64,000 nt of DNA. Source: Acidobacteriota bacterium (GTDB lineage: Bacteria; Acidobacteriota; UBA6911; RPQK01; JACQSY01). The notes below the pieces were generated by a model, which was not told where the DNA came from, ran no database searches, and worked only from the letters and a program-made list of their open reading frames with translations. The translations under genes and the position numbers were made by a program. Positions 53,493-62,362 of this stretch are shown here, one piece after another (the first letter of the stretch is position 1; each line of letters begins with the position of its first letter). The stretch covers positions 1 through 64,000 of the forward strand of contig JACQSY010000009.1 of NCBI GenBank assembly GCA_016211085.1. Direction: 5' to 3'.

Positions 53493-54716
53493 ATGAACAA
53501 CAATACCGTGCGGCCTCTGCAAGGCATTCGGGTCATCGGATTCGAACAGCAAGTGGCTGGCCCTTACTGCACGATGATGCTGGCGCACCAAGGTGCCGAC
53601 GTCATCAAGATTGAAAGACCGGGAATCGGCGATTCCAGCCGGGAAATGGCCCCCATAGTCAAGAATTCCAAAGGGGAGAGCAACAGCGGCTACTTTCTTC
53701 GTTTTAACCTGAACAAACGGAGCATGACTCTGGACATTACCGTCCCCGCCGGACGGGAGATCTTCAAAGAGCTTGCAGCCATTTCCGACGTGGTTGTCGA
53801 AAATTCCCGTCCCGGCACCATGAAAAAATACGGTGTGGACTATGAAGCTTTGAAAAAAATCAATCCGCGCTTGATCTATGCCGCCATCAGCGGCTTTGGA
53901 ACGATGCCGCAATATCAGGGTGAGTACAGTGAACGGCCGGCCTACGACATCATCTCGCAGGCCATGGGCGGCTTGATGCACACTTGCGGCTTCGAAGATC
54001 GGCCTCCTTCGTGGCTGGGAATCGCACTGGGTGATATTTACTCCGGCGTCATGGCTGCCTACGGGGTGACCCTTGCTTTGATTCAGCGCGAAAAGACTGG
54101 TGAGGGTCAGTACCTGGACATCTCGATGTATGACAACATGGCCTCCTTATCGGAACGCTACCTTACAGCCTATTCTTTGACGGGAACGGTCATGCGCCGG
54201 GGCAGGGAGAAGTTTATAGCCCCATGGGGTGCCTTCCCCTGCAAGGACGGCTACGTCGCTTTGATTATTGCAACCGAACGAGATTGGGCTAAGTTCTGCG
54301 AAACCATTGGACGTCCTGATCTGATCAAGGACCCCTGCTGTGTTTCGGGTCCGGTCAGGGCCGAAAACATGGACCATTACATCGGCCCCATCATCGAAAA
54401 GTGGATGAGCGACAAAACCAAAGAGGCGATCTGTTCCGCTTTTCTTGCCAATGGTCTCCCTGCGGGTCCGGTGCAGGATGCGTCCGAGGTTTTCAACTGC
54501 AGACATTTGTCCCAAAGGGACCTTTTGGTCGAGACGGACGATCCGATATTAGGCAAAATCAAACTGGTAGGGTCCCCCTTGAAACTCTCTGGTTCGCCCG
54601 GCCAGTTGAATCGGCCCGTGCCGCTGCTGGGGCAGCACACGGACGAGGTCCTGAACTCCGTTCTGGGATACTCTTCAGATCGTATCGCCGCTCTACGGAA
54701 GGAGAAGGTTATTTGA
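53493..54716 (+). CDS. Class III (CaiB/BaiF) CoA-transferase
   Basis: The 407-residue protein opens with RPLQGIRVIGFEQQVAGPYC and continues with MLAHQGADVIKIERPGIGDSSR, NLNKRSMTLDITVP, NPRLIYAAISGFGTMPQYQG and the catalytic Asp region GIALGDIYSGVMAAYGV. The length is typical. It moves CoA onto a carboxylic acid, perhaps methyl- or benzyl-succinate-like. It is followed by the mutase gene, whose TTG start overlaps its stop codon, so a CoA-thioester made here could feed the mutase. AGGATG spacing gives a weak ribosome-binding site. Confidence 0.9.
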   Translation: MNNNTVRPLQGIRVIGFEQQVAGPYCTMMLAHQGADVIKIERPGIGDSSREMAPIVKNSKGESNSGYFLRFNLNKRSMTLDITVPAGREIFKELAAISDVVVENSRPGTMKKYGVDYEALKKINPRLIYAAISGFGTMPQYQGEYSERPAYDIISQAMGGLMHTCGFEDRPPSWLGIALGDIYSGVMAAYGVTLALIQREKTGEGQYLDISMYDNMASLSERYLTAYSLTGTVMRRGREKFIAPWGAFPCKDGYVALIIATERDWAKFCETIGRPDLIKDPCCVSGPVRAENMDHYIGPIIEKWMSDKTKEAICSAFLANGLPAGPVQDASEVFNCRHLSQRDLLVETDDPILGKIKLVGSPLKLSGSPGQLNRPVPLLGQHTDEVLNSVLGYSSDRIAALRKEKVI

Positions 54717-56428
54717 GCAGGAAAACAGAACCCGGCACCAAGAGCGCTGCTCCAGCCTCTCCGCCTGAAGCGTCCCTCGAACAGAAATGGCGGGAGTGGG
54801 AGCGGTATTTGGCGGAACTTGAGAGGGTAAAGTCTCCCAGGAAAAGCAGCTTTGCCACGCGTTCGGGCATCCCCCTGAAACCGGTCTACACACCGCTGGA
54901 TTGGAATTCTGAAAGCTATCCAGAGAGCCTGGGGCTGCCCGGTGACTTTCCGTTTACGCGTGGGGCTGAGGCGGGAATGTACCGGCATCAGCTCTGGACC
55001 ATGGGTCAATATGCGGGGTTTGGCTCGGCCGAGGACAGCAACCGCCGATTCAAGTACCTCGTTTCCAAAGGAGCCACGGGCTTCTCGGTTGCGCTGGATC
55101 TTCCCACACAGATCGGATACGACTCTGATCATCCCCGCTCTGCAGGCGAGGTGGGTAAGGTGGGTGTGGCCTTGAATTCCCTGGCGGATATGGAAGCCTT
55201 GCTCGACGGCGTGCCTCTGGAAAAGGTGCGGCAGATACGCACCACCGCCAATGCGATCGGGAACGTATTGCTGGCGTTCTTTGTGTGTGCCGCCGAGAAC
55301 AAGGGGATCTCACCGCGGAGCTTCAACGTTCTTCTTCAAAACGATCCCTTAAAGGAGTACGTGGGGCGCGGAACGTATATCTATCCACCGCGTTTTGCCG
55401 TGAGGGTGACTGCGGACGTGATGGAGTATTGTGCCCGGCACCTTCCCAACTGGACCTCAGTCAATGTTTCCGGCTATCACATCCAGGAGTCGGGGGCCAC
55501 GGCTCCGCAAGAAATCGCTTTTACCTTTGCGCACGCTCGGGAGTATTTGGATGAAGTGCTTCGCCGCGGCATTGATGTTGATGAGGTGGCTCCAACCATC
55601 TGGGTATTTTTTTCCAGTCAGATGGATTTAATGGAAGAGGTGGCCAAGTTCCGGGCTGCCCGCCGGCTGTGGGCGCGTATGATGCGCGATGAGTACGGCG
55701 CGCGCCGTAGGGAATCTATGACTCTCCGTTTTCTTACCTTCACGGCAGGCAGCGCGTTAACGGCGCAACAGCCTTTGAACAACGTGATCCGTGTGACCAT
55801 CCAGGCGCTGGCTGCCGTCTTGGCTGGGACTCAAACGCTTCACGCCTGTTCCTACGACGAGGCGCTGGCGCTTCCCACCGAGGAGGCGGTAACGCTTGCC
55901 ATCCGCACCCAACAGATTATTGCGCACGAAACCGGCCTGGCTGACGTAGTGGACCCCTTGGGAGGCTCGTATTATCTGGAGTCGCTGACGAACGAACTCG
56001 AGAAGCAGGCGCGGTGTCTCATGGATCGAGTCGCCGCCATGGGGGGCGCGGTTGCCGCCATCGAGAAAGGATACATCAAAAGGGAGATCAGCCAGTCGGC
56101 CTGGCTGCAACAAAAGCAAATAGAAAGTAAGGAACGACTCGTGATCGGGGTGAACGACCAGGTGACGGACCCCATTCAAAAAATGGCGATTTTCAGTAAC
56201 GATCCGGCAACCGAACGGCGTATATGTGAAAATCTGAAAAAACTGCGCCTCAGCCGGGACAACGAGCGGGTTTCACAAGCTTTGGGGCAGCTCACAAAAG
56301 ACGCTCGAGAGGGCGTAAACGTCGTGCCTGCCACCCTTGAGGCCGTGCGCAGTTATGCCACCGTCGGTGAAATCTGTGGGACTCTGCGCGAGGTCTGGGG
56401 CGAGCATCGAGACTCCCCCGTTTTTTAA
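54713..56428 (+). CDS. B12-dependent acyl-CoA mutase, large (catalytic) subunit, methylmalonyl-CoA mutase-like
   Basis: TTG 54713, just after AAGGAGAAGG and overlapping the preceding stop (TTGA), gives 571 residues; the longer frame from 54401 is a shadow. Substrate-channel motifs are FTRGAEAGMYRHQLWTMGQY, FSVALDLPTQIGYDSDHP and SGYHIQESGATAPQE, with LTAQQPLNNVIR and EETGLADVVDPLGGSYY-type residues. Tyr90 and Arg219 align with the carboxylate-binding Tyr and Arg of methylmalonyl-CoA mutase, whereas isobutyryl-type mutases have Gln at the Arg position. This favours a dicarboxylic substrate. The protein lacks the C-terminal B12-binding domain (DxHxxG), and no such subunit or chaperone (MeaB) is in the window. 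Confidence 0.88.
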   Translation: MSRKTEPGTKSAAPASPPEASLEQKWREWERYLAELERVKSPRKSSFATRSGIPLKPVYTPLDWNSESYPESLGLPGDFPFTRGAEAGMYRHQLWTMGQYAGFGSAEDSNRRFKYLVSKGATGFSVALDLPTQIGYDSDHPRSAGEVGKVGVALNSLADMEALLDGVPLEKVRQIRTTANAIGNVLLAFFVCAAENKGISPRSFNVLLQNDPLKEYVGRGTYIYPPRFAVRVTADVMEYCARHLPNWTSVNVSGYHIQESGATAPQEIAFTFAHAREYLDEVLRRGIDVDEVAPTIWVFFSSQMDLMEEVAKFRAARRLWARMMRDEYGARRRESMTLRFLTFTAGSALTAQQPLNNVIRVTIQALAAVLAGTQTLHACSYDEALALPTEEAVTLAIRTQQIIAHETGLADVVDPLGGSYYLESLTNELEKQARCLMDRVAAMGGAVAAIEKGYIKREISQSAWLQQKQIESKERLVIGVNDQVTDPIQKMAIFSNDPATERRICENLKKLRLSRDNERVSQALGQLTKDAREGVNVVPATLEAVRSYATVGEICGTLREVWGEHRDSPVF

Positions 56429-56449
56429 CTTCAGCAATGTGGAGCTTTG

Positions 56450-57235
56450 ATGGCGTATACCGACATTTTCTACACGGTTGAGAACGGAGTGGCGAGAATG
56501 ACCATCAATCGCCCGGAGAAACACAATGCTTTCCGGCTTCAGACGCTGGCAGAGTTGACCGACGCGTTTGAAAAAGCCGAGGTGGATGGAGGTGTAGGAG
56601 TTGCAGTGTTGACCGGCGCCGGAGAGAAAGCTTTTTGCTCAGGCGGGGACGTGGGTATGGAGCAAGCTTTTACCCCCGCAAGCGGTCGGGCGCTGGTGCG
56701 GGCGGACATGAAGCTGGCAGCAGCTATGCGTGCCTTTGGGAAGCCAATCATCGCGCGGGTGAACGGCTGGTGCATTGGAAGTGGAAATTGCCTGAATTTG
56801 CTGTGCGACCTTTCTATTGCGGCCGAAGATGCTCGCCTGGGGCAGATTGGGCCGCAGGTCGGCAGTATTCCTACGTGGATCTCCACTCAAGTACTCCCGT
56901 ACCTGGTAGGACCCAAGAAAGCACGTGAGATTGTGTTCTTGTGCCGCCAGTACACGGCCAGGGAAGCCGAAGCGATGGGTTGGATCAACAAAGCGGTTCC
57001 CAGAGACAAACTGGATGAGGAAGTCAATGCGTGGTGTCAACGTATTCTTGAGTTGAGCCCACAATCACTTCGCATCGCAAAGATGAACATGAACTATTTT
57101 GAGGACCTTACCTACCCTGCCCTGGTACATGGAATGGAGATGCTTGCGTTGACCTATGGCTCAGAGGAGGCCCTGGAGGGAATGAATGCTTTTCTTGAGA
57201 AGAGAAAAACGAATTTTGGTAGATTCAGGAAATAA
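56450..57235 (+). CDS. Crotonase of the BadI/MenB branch
   Basis: ATG 56450 after GGAG gives 261 residues (TTG 56447 is an alternative). The protein has MTINRPEKHNAFRLQTL, VAVLTGAGEKAFCSGGD (oxyanion hole), IIARVNGWCIGSGNCLNLLCDL and YLVGPKKAREIVFLCRQYTAREAEAMG. The ending is LEGMNAFLEKRKTNFGRFRK. These last blocks resemble 2-ketocyclohexanecarboxyl-CoA hydrolase (BadI), which opens an alicyclic ring, and naphthoate synthase (MenB), rather than ordinary enoyl-CoA hydratase. In this cluster ring hydrolysis is the likelier role. It is followed immediately by a thiolase gene. Confidence 0.85.
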   Translation: MAYTDIFYTVENGVARMTINRPEKHNAFRLQTLAELTDAFEKAEVDGGVGVAVLTGAGEKAFCSGGDVGMEQAFTPASGRALVRADMKLAAAMRAFGKPIIARVNGWCIGSGNCLNLLCDLSIAAEDARLGQIGPQVGSIPTWISTQVLPYLVGPKKAREIVFLCRQYTAREAEAMGWINKAVPRDKLDEEVNAWCQRILELSPQSLRIAKMNMNYFEDLTYPALVHGMEMLALTYGSEEALEGMNAFLEKRKTNFGRFRK

Positions 57236-57244
57236 GGAGGGACT

Positions 57245-58438
57245 GTGAAGAACGTCGTCATTACTGGTGCGGTAAGAACGCCTTTCGGTAATTTTGGCGG
57301 AGTGCTGAAGGATTTTACACTTCCCGAGCTGGGCGCCCGGGCCATCCGGTGCGCATTGGAGCGTGCGCAGGTGAAGCCTGAGGAGGTTGAAGAAATTGCT
57401 CTGGGAATTAATTTGCCTGGCGCCGACCGCTCCATTACCCGTCAAGCAGCGCTGCGCGCTGGAATTCCCGAAGAGAAGGTAGCTTACAGCGTCGACCGAG
57501 CGTGCTGCTCTTCCATGGTAGCCGTCAATTTGATCGCACGAGCCATCCGTGTGGGCGATATTCAGATTGGAGTAGCCGGCGGCACTGAGAACATGAGCAT
57601 GGTTCCTTACTTTTTACCTCAGGCTCGCTGGGGAAATCGCCTGGGAGACTTCACGGTGAAGGACCAGCTTGTGATCAGTTGTCCTCATACCGGCGTGCCG
57701 AGAGCGGTACAGGCCGGTGAAGAAGCGCTGGAATATTCAATTGGCCGCGAGGAGCAAGACCAATGGGCACTCTTAAGTCACCAACGCTACTTTGCAGCAC
57801 TGGAAGCGGGGAAATTTAAGGAAGAGGTCATTCCTATCAGCATTCCACAGCCCAAAGGTGATCCATTGGTGATGGCCCAGGACGAGCCTCCCCGCAAAGA
57901 CACATCGTTGGAAAAGCTGGCGAAGCTAAAAACCGTCTACGGCAGTCCCACGGTCACTCCGGGAAACGCTCCAGGTCTGAACACGGGGGCGAGTGCCATC
58001 GTGATGATGGAAGAGGAGGAATCCCGGCGGCGGAACTTAAAACCACTGGCCAAGTATGTCGCCGGTGCTCTGGTCTCGGGCCATCCTCAGAAACTGGCCT
58101 CCATCCCCGCCGTGGCAGCTAAAGCCGCTCTTAAGAAAGCAGGAGTGCCCTTGGAAAAGATAGACCTTATTGAGATCAATGAAGCTTTCGCGGCCATGCC
58201 TCTAGTTTCGACCTACATTCTCGGGGACGGAGATCCGGCCCGTGTCGAAGAAATACGGAAACGTACCAACGTTAATGGGGGAGCCATAGCCATTGGACAC
58301 CCTACGGGAGCTACGGCCGCCCGGCTGGTCATGACGCTCGCCTACGAGCTGCGCCGGCGCGGGGGTGGTTACGGCCTGGCGACTCTTTGCGGCGGAATCG
58401 GCGAAGGGGAAGCGGTCATTATTGAGGTGAGAAAGTAG
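57245..58438 (+). CDS. Thiolase (acetyl-CoA acyltransferase family)
   Basis: GTG 57245 after a perfect AAGGAGG gives 397 residues. The nucleophile Cys lies in YSVDRACCSSMVAVN, an unusual double Cys. The other active-site blocks are NEAFAAMPLVS, GGAIAIGHPTGATAARLVM (His) and ATLCGGIGEGEAVI (Cys). It cleaves a 3-oxoacyl-CoA with CoA. Placement after the BadI-like crotonase fits a ring-opening then thiolysis order. The C-x-GGG loop reads CGGIG, as in several degradative thiolases. Length is normal. Confidence 0.92.
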   Translation: MKNVVITGAVRTPFGNFGGVLKDFTLPELGARAIRCALERAQVKPEEVEEIALGINLPGADRSITRQAALRAGIPEEKVAYSVDRACCSSMVAVNLIARAIRVGDIQIGVAGGTENMSMVPYFLPQARWGNRLGDFTVKDQLVISCPHTGVPRAVQAGEEALEYSIGREEQDQWALLSHQRYFAALEAGKFKEEVIPISIPQPKGDPLVMAQDEPPRKDTSLEKLAKLKTVYGSPTVTPGNAPGLNTGASAIVMMEEEESRRRNLKPLAKYVAGALVSGHPQKLASIPAVAAKAALKKAGVPLEKIDLIEINEAFAAMPLVSTYILGDGDPARVEEIRKRTNVNGGAIAIGHPTGATAARLVMTLAYELRRRGGGYGLATLCGGIGEGEAVIIEVRK

Positions 58439-58585
58439 CTCTCTCTTCTCCCCGATGGGGGTTGGATCGTGCCCCGTTTGCTCGCGGTTCAAAAAGGGGA
58501 GTTCTCGCTCCTATGAGATCGAGTAATCCGGAATACGACTTTCGGAGCTGGGATGCAGCCTTTTGAGATGTGATTCTAAGACCAC

Positions 58586-59185
58586 ATGATCAGTGTGAAT
58601 CGTTTTCCAAAGTTGATCCTGGCCAAGGAATACCTTAGATGCGCGCGACTACCGCTGCTTTTTTTCAAGAAGGCTCTCCCGCTTCTGGTGCTGATGAACC
58701 CGGACCTGCATTTGCTTGCAGAACAAAAACCGGTTCAAGTGAATTTGGGAAGTGCCTCAGGACAGGCAGGAGAACGAATCACAGTGCCTTTGACCCTTTC
58801 CAAGGGTTCACAGGCTGACGTCCGTAAAATTTCCATGCAGGTCATTTACCCTTCTCACCTTCTAACGTTTTTCGATCTTAAAAAGGGACCCGCCATGACG
58901 CCGGCTGACACGATGGACTTCAAAGTGATGGCGGCCGATAGCGGCCAGGAGGCTATCCTTTCCATTGAGCTTCTCAGCCCCGCTTCTTTGAAGCCGGGCA
59001 CCTTTGCCTCAATGGAGTTTGAGATAAGCCGCAACGTACCCGTGGCGAGAACAATTCGGCTGAAAAACGACGACCCTCGAGTATACTCTAATGAGGGACT
59101 CGTGCTTCCTACACGAGGCCGCGACGGCTTCGTGGACGTCGCGGGGGGCGCACCCGTGGCGCCTTGTTTTTTTTACATGCATTGA
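58586..59185 (+). CDS. Exported cohesin-like protein
   Basis: The 199-residue product has a hydrophobic leader (LPLLFFKKALPLLVLM) and a cohesin-type beta-sandwich: VQVNLGSASGQAGERITVPL, MQVIYPSHLLTFFDLKKG, AILSIELLSP and FASMEFEI. Cohesin folds bind dockerins or act as surface adhesion modules. The last residues (PVAPCFFYMH) are encoded by a terminator hairpin and its T-run, which is odd. It breaks the otherwise enzymatic cluster. No dockerin was seen nearby. Confidence 0.65.
   Translation: MISVNRFPKLILAKEYLRCARLPLLFFKKALPLLVLMNPDLHLLAEQKPVQVNLGSASGQAGERITVPLTLSKGSQADVRKISMQVIYPSHLLTFFDLKKGPAMTPADTMDFKVMAADSGQEAILSIELLSPASLKPGTFASMEFEISRNVPVARTIRLKNDDPRVYSNEGLVLPTRGRDGFVDVAGGAPVAPCFFYMH
59147..59174 (+). 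terminator. Intrinsic terminator inside the 3' end of the cohesin-like gene
   Basis: GGCGC (59147-59151) and GCGCC (59159-59163) with a seven-base loop are followed by TTG and eight T (59167-59174). The stem can extend by two G-U pairs. The stop codon of the gene lies after it, at 59183-59185. Confidence 0.65.
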
Positions 59186-59578
59186 TCTTGAGTTCGAGGA
59201 GCAGGAAGGCTCGAAGAATCAGAATGCCGTATCCCGTCCTCTTTCCGGGGTGGTCTCGCGCCTGATCCAGCGCATCCCTGAAGGCAGCGCCGGAAGGATC
59301 CACCTCACTCAGAGCACGTCGCGTGAGCTTCAAATGGATTGTGCCCCATGTTTTGCGGGCTTCTTGCCTAAAGGTTGTGCCGGCCGGGGCGGCAGGCAAC
59401 CGTTGGGAGACAGTTGCCAAGGAGAAAAATTCTCCTTATCCTAAAGTAGTTTTCCGGGAGTTCCCCGCTGTTCAAGTCGTCAAAAAAGGATTACATTTAA
59501 AAAATTGAGATTTGAAGTGTTAATGATTGTGCTTTCCGTGGCGGAGTTTTGGAATAGCTTCCAGGGGAGGTTGACGTT
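59186..59578 (+). other. Intergenic stretch, no gene recognised
   Basis: Open frames here are short and have no ribosome-binding site or recognisable protein. The stretch follows a terminator and precedes the amidohydrolase, so it should hold that gene's promoter; I could not place one. GGGGAGG near 59565 is the ribosome-binding site of the next gene. Confidence 0.4.
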
Positions 59579-61300
59579 ATGAAAATCACAGAATGCTCGC
59601 TGCGCCTGGCGGGCGTGGTGCTGATGGTAGCGACTCAGCTTGGGACAGATGCCGCAGCCGAAACGGTGGAGACCGTTTTGTACAACGGGAAGATCGTGAC
59701 CGTCGACCCGGCTTTCAGCTATTTCGAGGCGGTGGCGATGGGCGGCGGAAAAATCGTAGCCGTGGGATCAAACGCCGATATCTTGGGCCGGGCCGGTCCC
59801 TCCACCCGAAAAATCAATCTGCAGGGTCGAACCGTGGTTCCTGGGTTTGCCGACAACCACCTGCACGGGGCGGGCGGAGGACCTGGAGTAGATCTCTCCA
59901 GAGTACGTACCCTGCAGGAATTGCTGGACGCGATTGCCTTGAGAGTCAAACAGTCCCGTCCCGGCGAACTGATCATTACCAACTCTGACTGGCATGAGGC
60001 GCAGTTGAAAGAACAGCGCCTGCCCTTGCGAAGGGATTTGGACAAGGTGGCTCCGTCAAACCCGGTAGTCGTGGTACGGGGAGGCCACGAATACATCCTG
60101 AACAGTGCCGCTCTGGAAAAATGGAGAATCACCCCCGAGACGCCTGTGCCTCCCGGAGGTCTTATCTCCCGTTATGAAGACGGAGAACTGAACGGCGAAC
60201 TGGTAGATGCAGCCAAGCGACTGGTGAAATTGCCTCCCCCTCCAGTCAAAAACCAGGTGGAGAAGATCCAAGAGCAGAAACAGGAATACGAGAAGCTTCA
60301 CGCTGCCGGTCTTACCACGGTCCGGCACCCGGGTGCTCCCATAGAACAATACCGCCTCCTCCAAGAAATGAAAAAGCGCGGTCTACTGACCATGCGGGTT
60401 AATTTTCTCGTCAGCTTGAGGGAGGCCAAGACGGCGCAGGACGTCGCTGGAACCGTGTCTTCCTGGGGGGTGATGCCTGATGAAGGAGATGAATGGCTCA
60501 GGATCGGTGGCATCAAATTGGGAGTGGATGGCGGCTTTGAAGGGGGCTGGATGCGCAAGCCTTATGCGGAACCGTGGGGAAAGAACGGAACTTACTTTGG
60601 ATTGCAGACGGTACCCGCCGATGTTTATACGACGGTCGTCAAGGAATTGGCTCGCCTGAACTGGCGAGTAGCGACCCATGCGGTGGGCGATGCCGCAATT
60701 GATCAGGTCTTAAAGGCCTACGAAGAAGTCCACCGGCAGTTCCCCCTGGAGGATAAAAGATGGGTCATCGAACATGCGTTTATGACCCAGAGGGATCAGT
60801 TTGATCTGATTAAGAAACTAGGCGTGTTGATCTCAGCCCAGAATCATCTTTATTTGGCCGGGCCCAGCCTTGCGAAGTACTGGGGCAGGGAAAGAACCAA
60901 CTGGATGACTCCGCTACGGGCCATGCTCGATAGCAGAATCCCGGTTTCCGGAGGCACAGATGCGGCGGTAATTCCTTACGTACCGTTGTGGGTGATCTAT
61001 CACTTTGTCACCCGTGACACCATCACCGGCGGCGTTTTTGGTCCGGAGCAAAGAATTACCCGCCAGGAGGCGTTAAGACTGGTCACTATCAACAATGCCT
61101 ACTTGAACTTTGAAGAAAAAATAAAAGGGTCCATTGAACCCGGGAAGCTGGCCGACCTGGTGGTGCTTTCGGGAGATGTGATGACCTGTCCTGAAAACGA
61201 GATCGATGATCTGTCGGTCCTGATGACCCTGGTAGGGGGAAAAATGGTTTACCAGGACCCCGAATGGACGAATGTCGAAGCAGCAGATGCCTCGAACTGA
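59579..61300 (+). CDS. Secreted amidohydrolase (amidohydrolase_3 / YtcJ-like), second copy
   Basis: GGGGAGG precedes ATG 59579, which opens a signal peptide ending near GTDAAA. The 573-residue protein has the metal-binding HxH in GFADNHLHGAGGG, then GDEWLRIGGIKLGVDGGF (the Lys/Asp-containing strand), ATHAVGDAAID, VIEHAFM, SGGTDAAV and the closing GSIEPGKLADLVVLSGD. The same plan as the 5753-7477 protein and similar ends mark the two as paralogues, but the metal-site wording differs (NHLHG against THFHL). The substrate is unknown; an N-acyl or amide-linked aromatic would suit the neighbouring CoA ligase. The MarR gene follows 18 bases later. Confidence 0.88.
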   Translation: MKITECSLRLAGVVLMVATQLGTDAAAETVETVLYNGKIVTVDPAFSYFEAVAMGGGKIVAVGSNADILGRAGPSTRKINLQGRTVVPGFADNHLHGAGGGPGVDLSRVRTLQELLDAIALRVKQSRPGELIITNSDWHEAQLKEQRLPLRRDLDKVAPSNPVVVVRGGHEYILNSAALEKWRITPETPVPPGGLISRYEDGELNGELVDAAKRLVKLPPPPVKNQVEKIQEQKQEYEKLHAAGLTTVRHPGAPIEQYRLLQEMKKRGLLTMRVNFLVSLREAKTAQDVAGTVSSWGVMPDEGDEWLRIGGIKLGVDGGFEGGWMRKPYAEPWGKNGTYFGLQTVPADVYTTVVKELARLNWRVATHAVGDAAIDQVLKAYEEVHRQFPLEDKRWVIEHAFMTQRDQFDLIKKLGVLISAQNHLYLAGPSLAKYWGRERTNWMTPLRAMLDSRIPVSGGTDAAVIPYVPLWVIYHFVTRDTITGGVFGPEQRITRQEALRLVTINNAYLNFEEKIKGSIEPGKLADLVVLSGDVMTCPENEIDDLSVLMTLVGGKMVYQDPEWTNVEAADASN

Positions 61301-61318
61301 ACGATGATGTGAGGACGA

Positions 61319-61816
61319 ATGAAACGCCCCGAAGCCAAAAGTCAGAATTTCACGACCCGATCAAAAGCACACCGTAATGCCGGGGAGACACATTTACCCT
61401 TGAGTAATTGGCTGCGCATGGCGCGCGTTTACAACCGGATGTTCGATGAGCTGCGTAAAAGGGTTTCCCTGGAATGTGGATGTACCCTTCCACAGTTTGA
61501 CGTGCTGGCTCAGTTATACCGTTCTCAAAGGCCGTTAACCTTCGTCGAGTTGAGTAAATTACTCCTGGTCACTTCAGGTAATCTGACGGGCATTGTGGAC
61601 CGGCTGGAAAAAGCGGACTATGTGAAGCGCCGTCCCGATACTCAGGACCGCCGTGTAATCCGGGTTATGCTCACCCAACGCGGTGTACGCCTGATGGAGC
61701 GGATGATCCCCAAGCATCAGGAGGATGTCAAGAAGTTGATGAGCTGCCTGACGCGGGCGGACGCGCTGCAGCTGCGCCGGATTTTGGGAGTTTTGCGCGA
61801 AGGATTGCAATGTTGA
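61319..61816 (+). CDS. MarR-family transcriptional regulator
   Basis: The 165-residue protein has a typical winged helix-turn-helix. The recognition helix lies in LTFVELSKLLLVTSGNLTGIVDRLEKADYVKRRPD, followed by the wing DTQDRRVIRVMLTQRG with the conserved D-x-R. The N-terminal ~30 residues are a basic extension. MarR proteins of aromatic clusters often sense the aryl-CoA or acid and repress the operon. It sits between amidohydrolase and PPOX genes and is likely to control this cluster. GAGGA upstream serves as ribosome-binding site. Confidence 0.9.
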   Translation: MKRPEAKSQNFTTRSKAHRNAGETHLPLSNWLRMARVYNRMFDELRKRVSLECGCTLPQFDVLAQLYRSQRPLTFVELSKLLLVTSGNLTGIVDRLEKADYVKRRPDTQDRRVIRVMLTQRGVRLMERMIPKHQEDVKKLMSCLTRADALQLRRILGVLREGLQC

Positions 61817-61862
61817 GAGCGCCCTTCAACATCAAGTCTTCCCAGACAGGAGGTGATTGAAA

Positions 61863-62303
61863 ATGGTTCAAAATCACGAAAACTCCGCTAAGATTCCCGA
61901 TGCTTTCCTGGACCTTTTTAAAAGGAAGTCGTTCGGTCATTTGGCAACCATGATGGACGACGGAACGCCCCAGGTAACTCCCGTGTGGGTGGATTATGAA
62001 GATCAATGCCTGTTGATCAATTCGGCGCGGAACCGAATTAAGGATGTAAACATGAGAAATCGTCCCCACGTGGCGCTCTCTATCCAGGATCCCGAAAACC
62101 CTTATCGTTTTCTCGCGGTCCGCGGCAAAGTGGTTGACATCATTCAAGGAGAAAAAGCTGAGAGCCACATCGATCGACTGGCACAGCGGTATTTGGGAAA
62201 GGAAAAATATCCGCAAAGCATGCGTTACCCCGGCGAGGTGCGAGTGCTTTACAAAGTGCGGCCTCATCACGTCCTCGGGTTTGACCCCTTTGCAAAAAAG
62301 TAG
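61863..62303 (+). CDS. PPOX-class (pyridoxamine-oxidase-like, probably F420-dependent) flavoprotein
   Basis: ATG 61863 follows AGGAGGTGA by six bases, a perfect anti-16S match. The 146-residue split-barrel protein has FKRKSFGHLATMMDDGTPQVTPVWVDY, NRIKDVNMRNRPHVALSIQD and RYLAVRG-type residues (YRFLAVRGKVV). This pattern marks the PPOX-class F420-dependent family, which reduces enoates, quinones or biliverdin-like compounds. Cofactor and substrate are inferred. With the LLM enzyme at 17599 it hints that the host makes F420. Confidence 0.85.
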   Translation: MVQNHENSAKIPDAFLDLFKRKSFGHLATMMDDGTPQVTPVWVDYEDQCLLINSARNRIKDVNMRNRPHVALSIQDPENPYRFLAVRGKVVDIIQGEKAESHIDRLAQRYLGKEKYPQSMRYPGEVRVLYKVRPHHVLGFDPFAKK

Positions 62304-62362
62304 ATTCAGTGTAGAAAACCGAAAAACGGTTAGAGCCGTTTAGTTTTACGGAGGTATTCACT

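Noticed and set aside
54401-54712. N-terminal extension of the mutase frame
   Set aside because: It overlaps the CoA-transferase in another frame, lacks mutase similarity, and a strong ribosome-binding site marks TTG 54713 instead.
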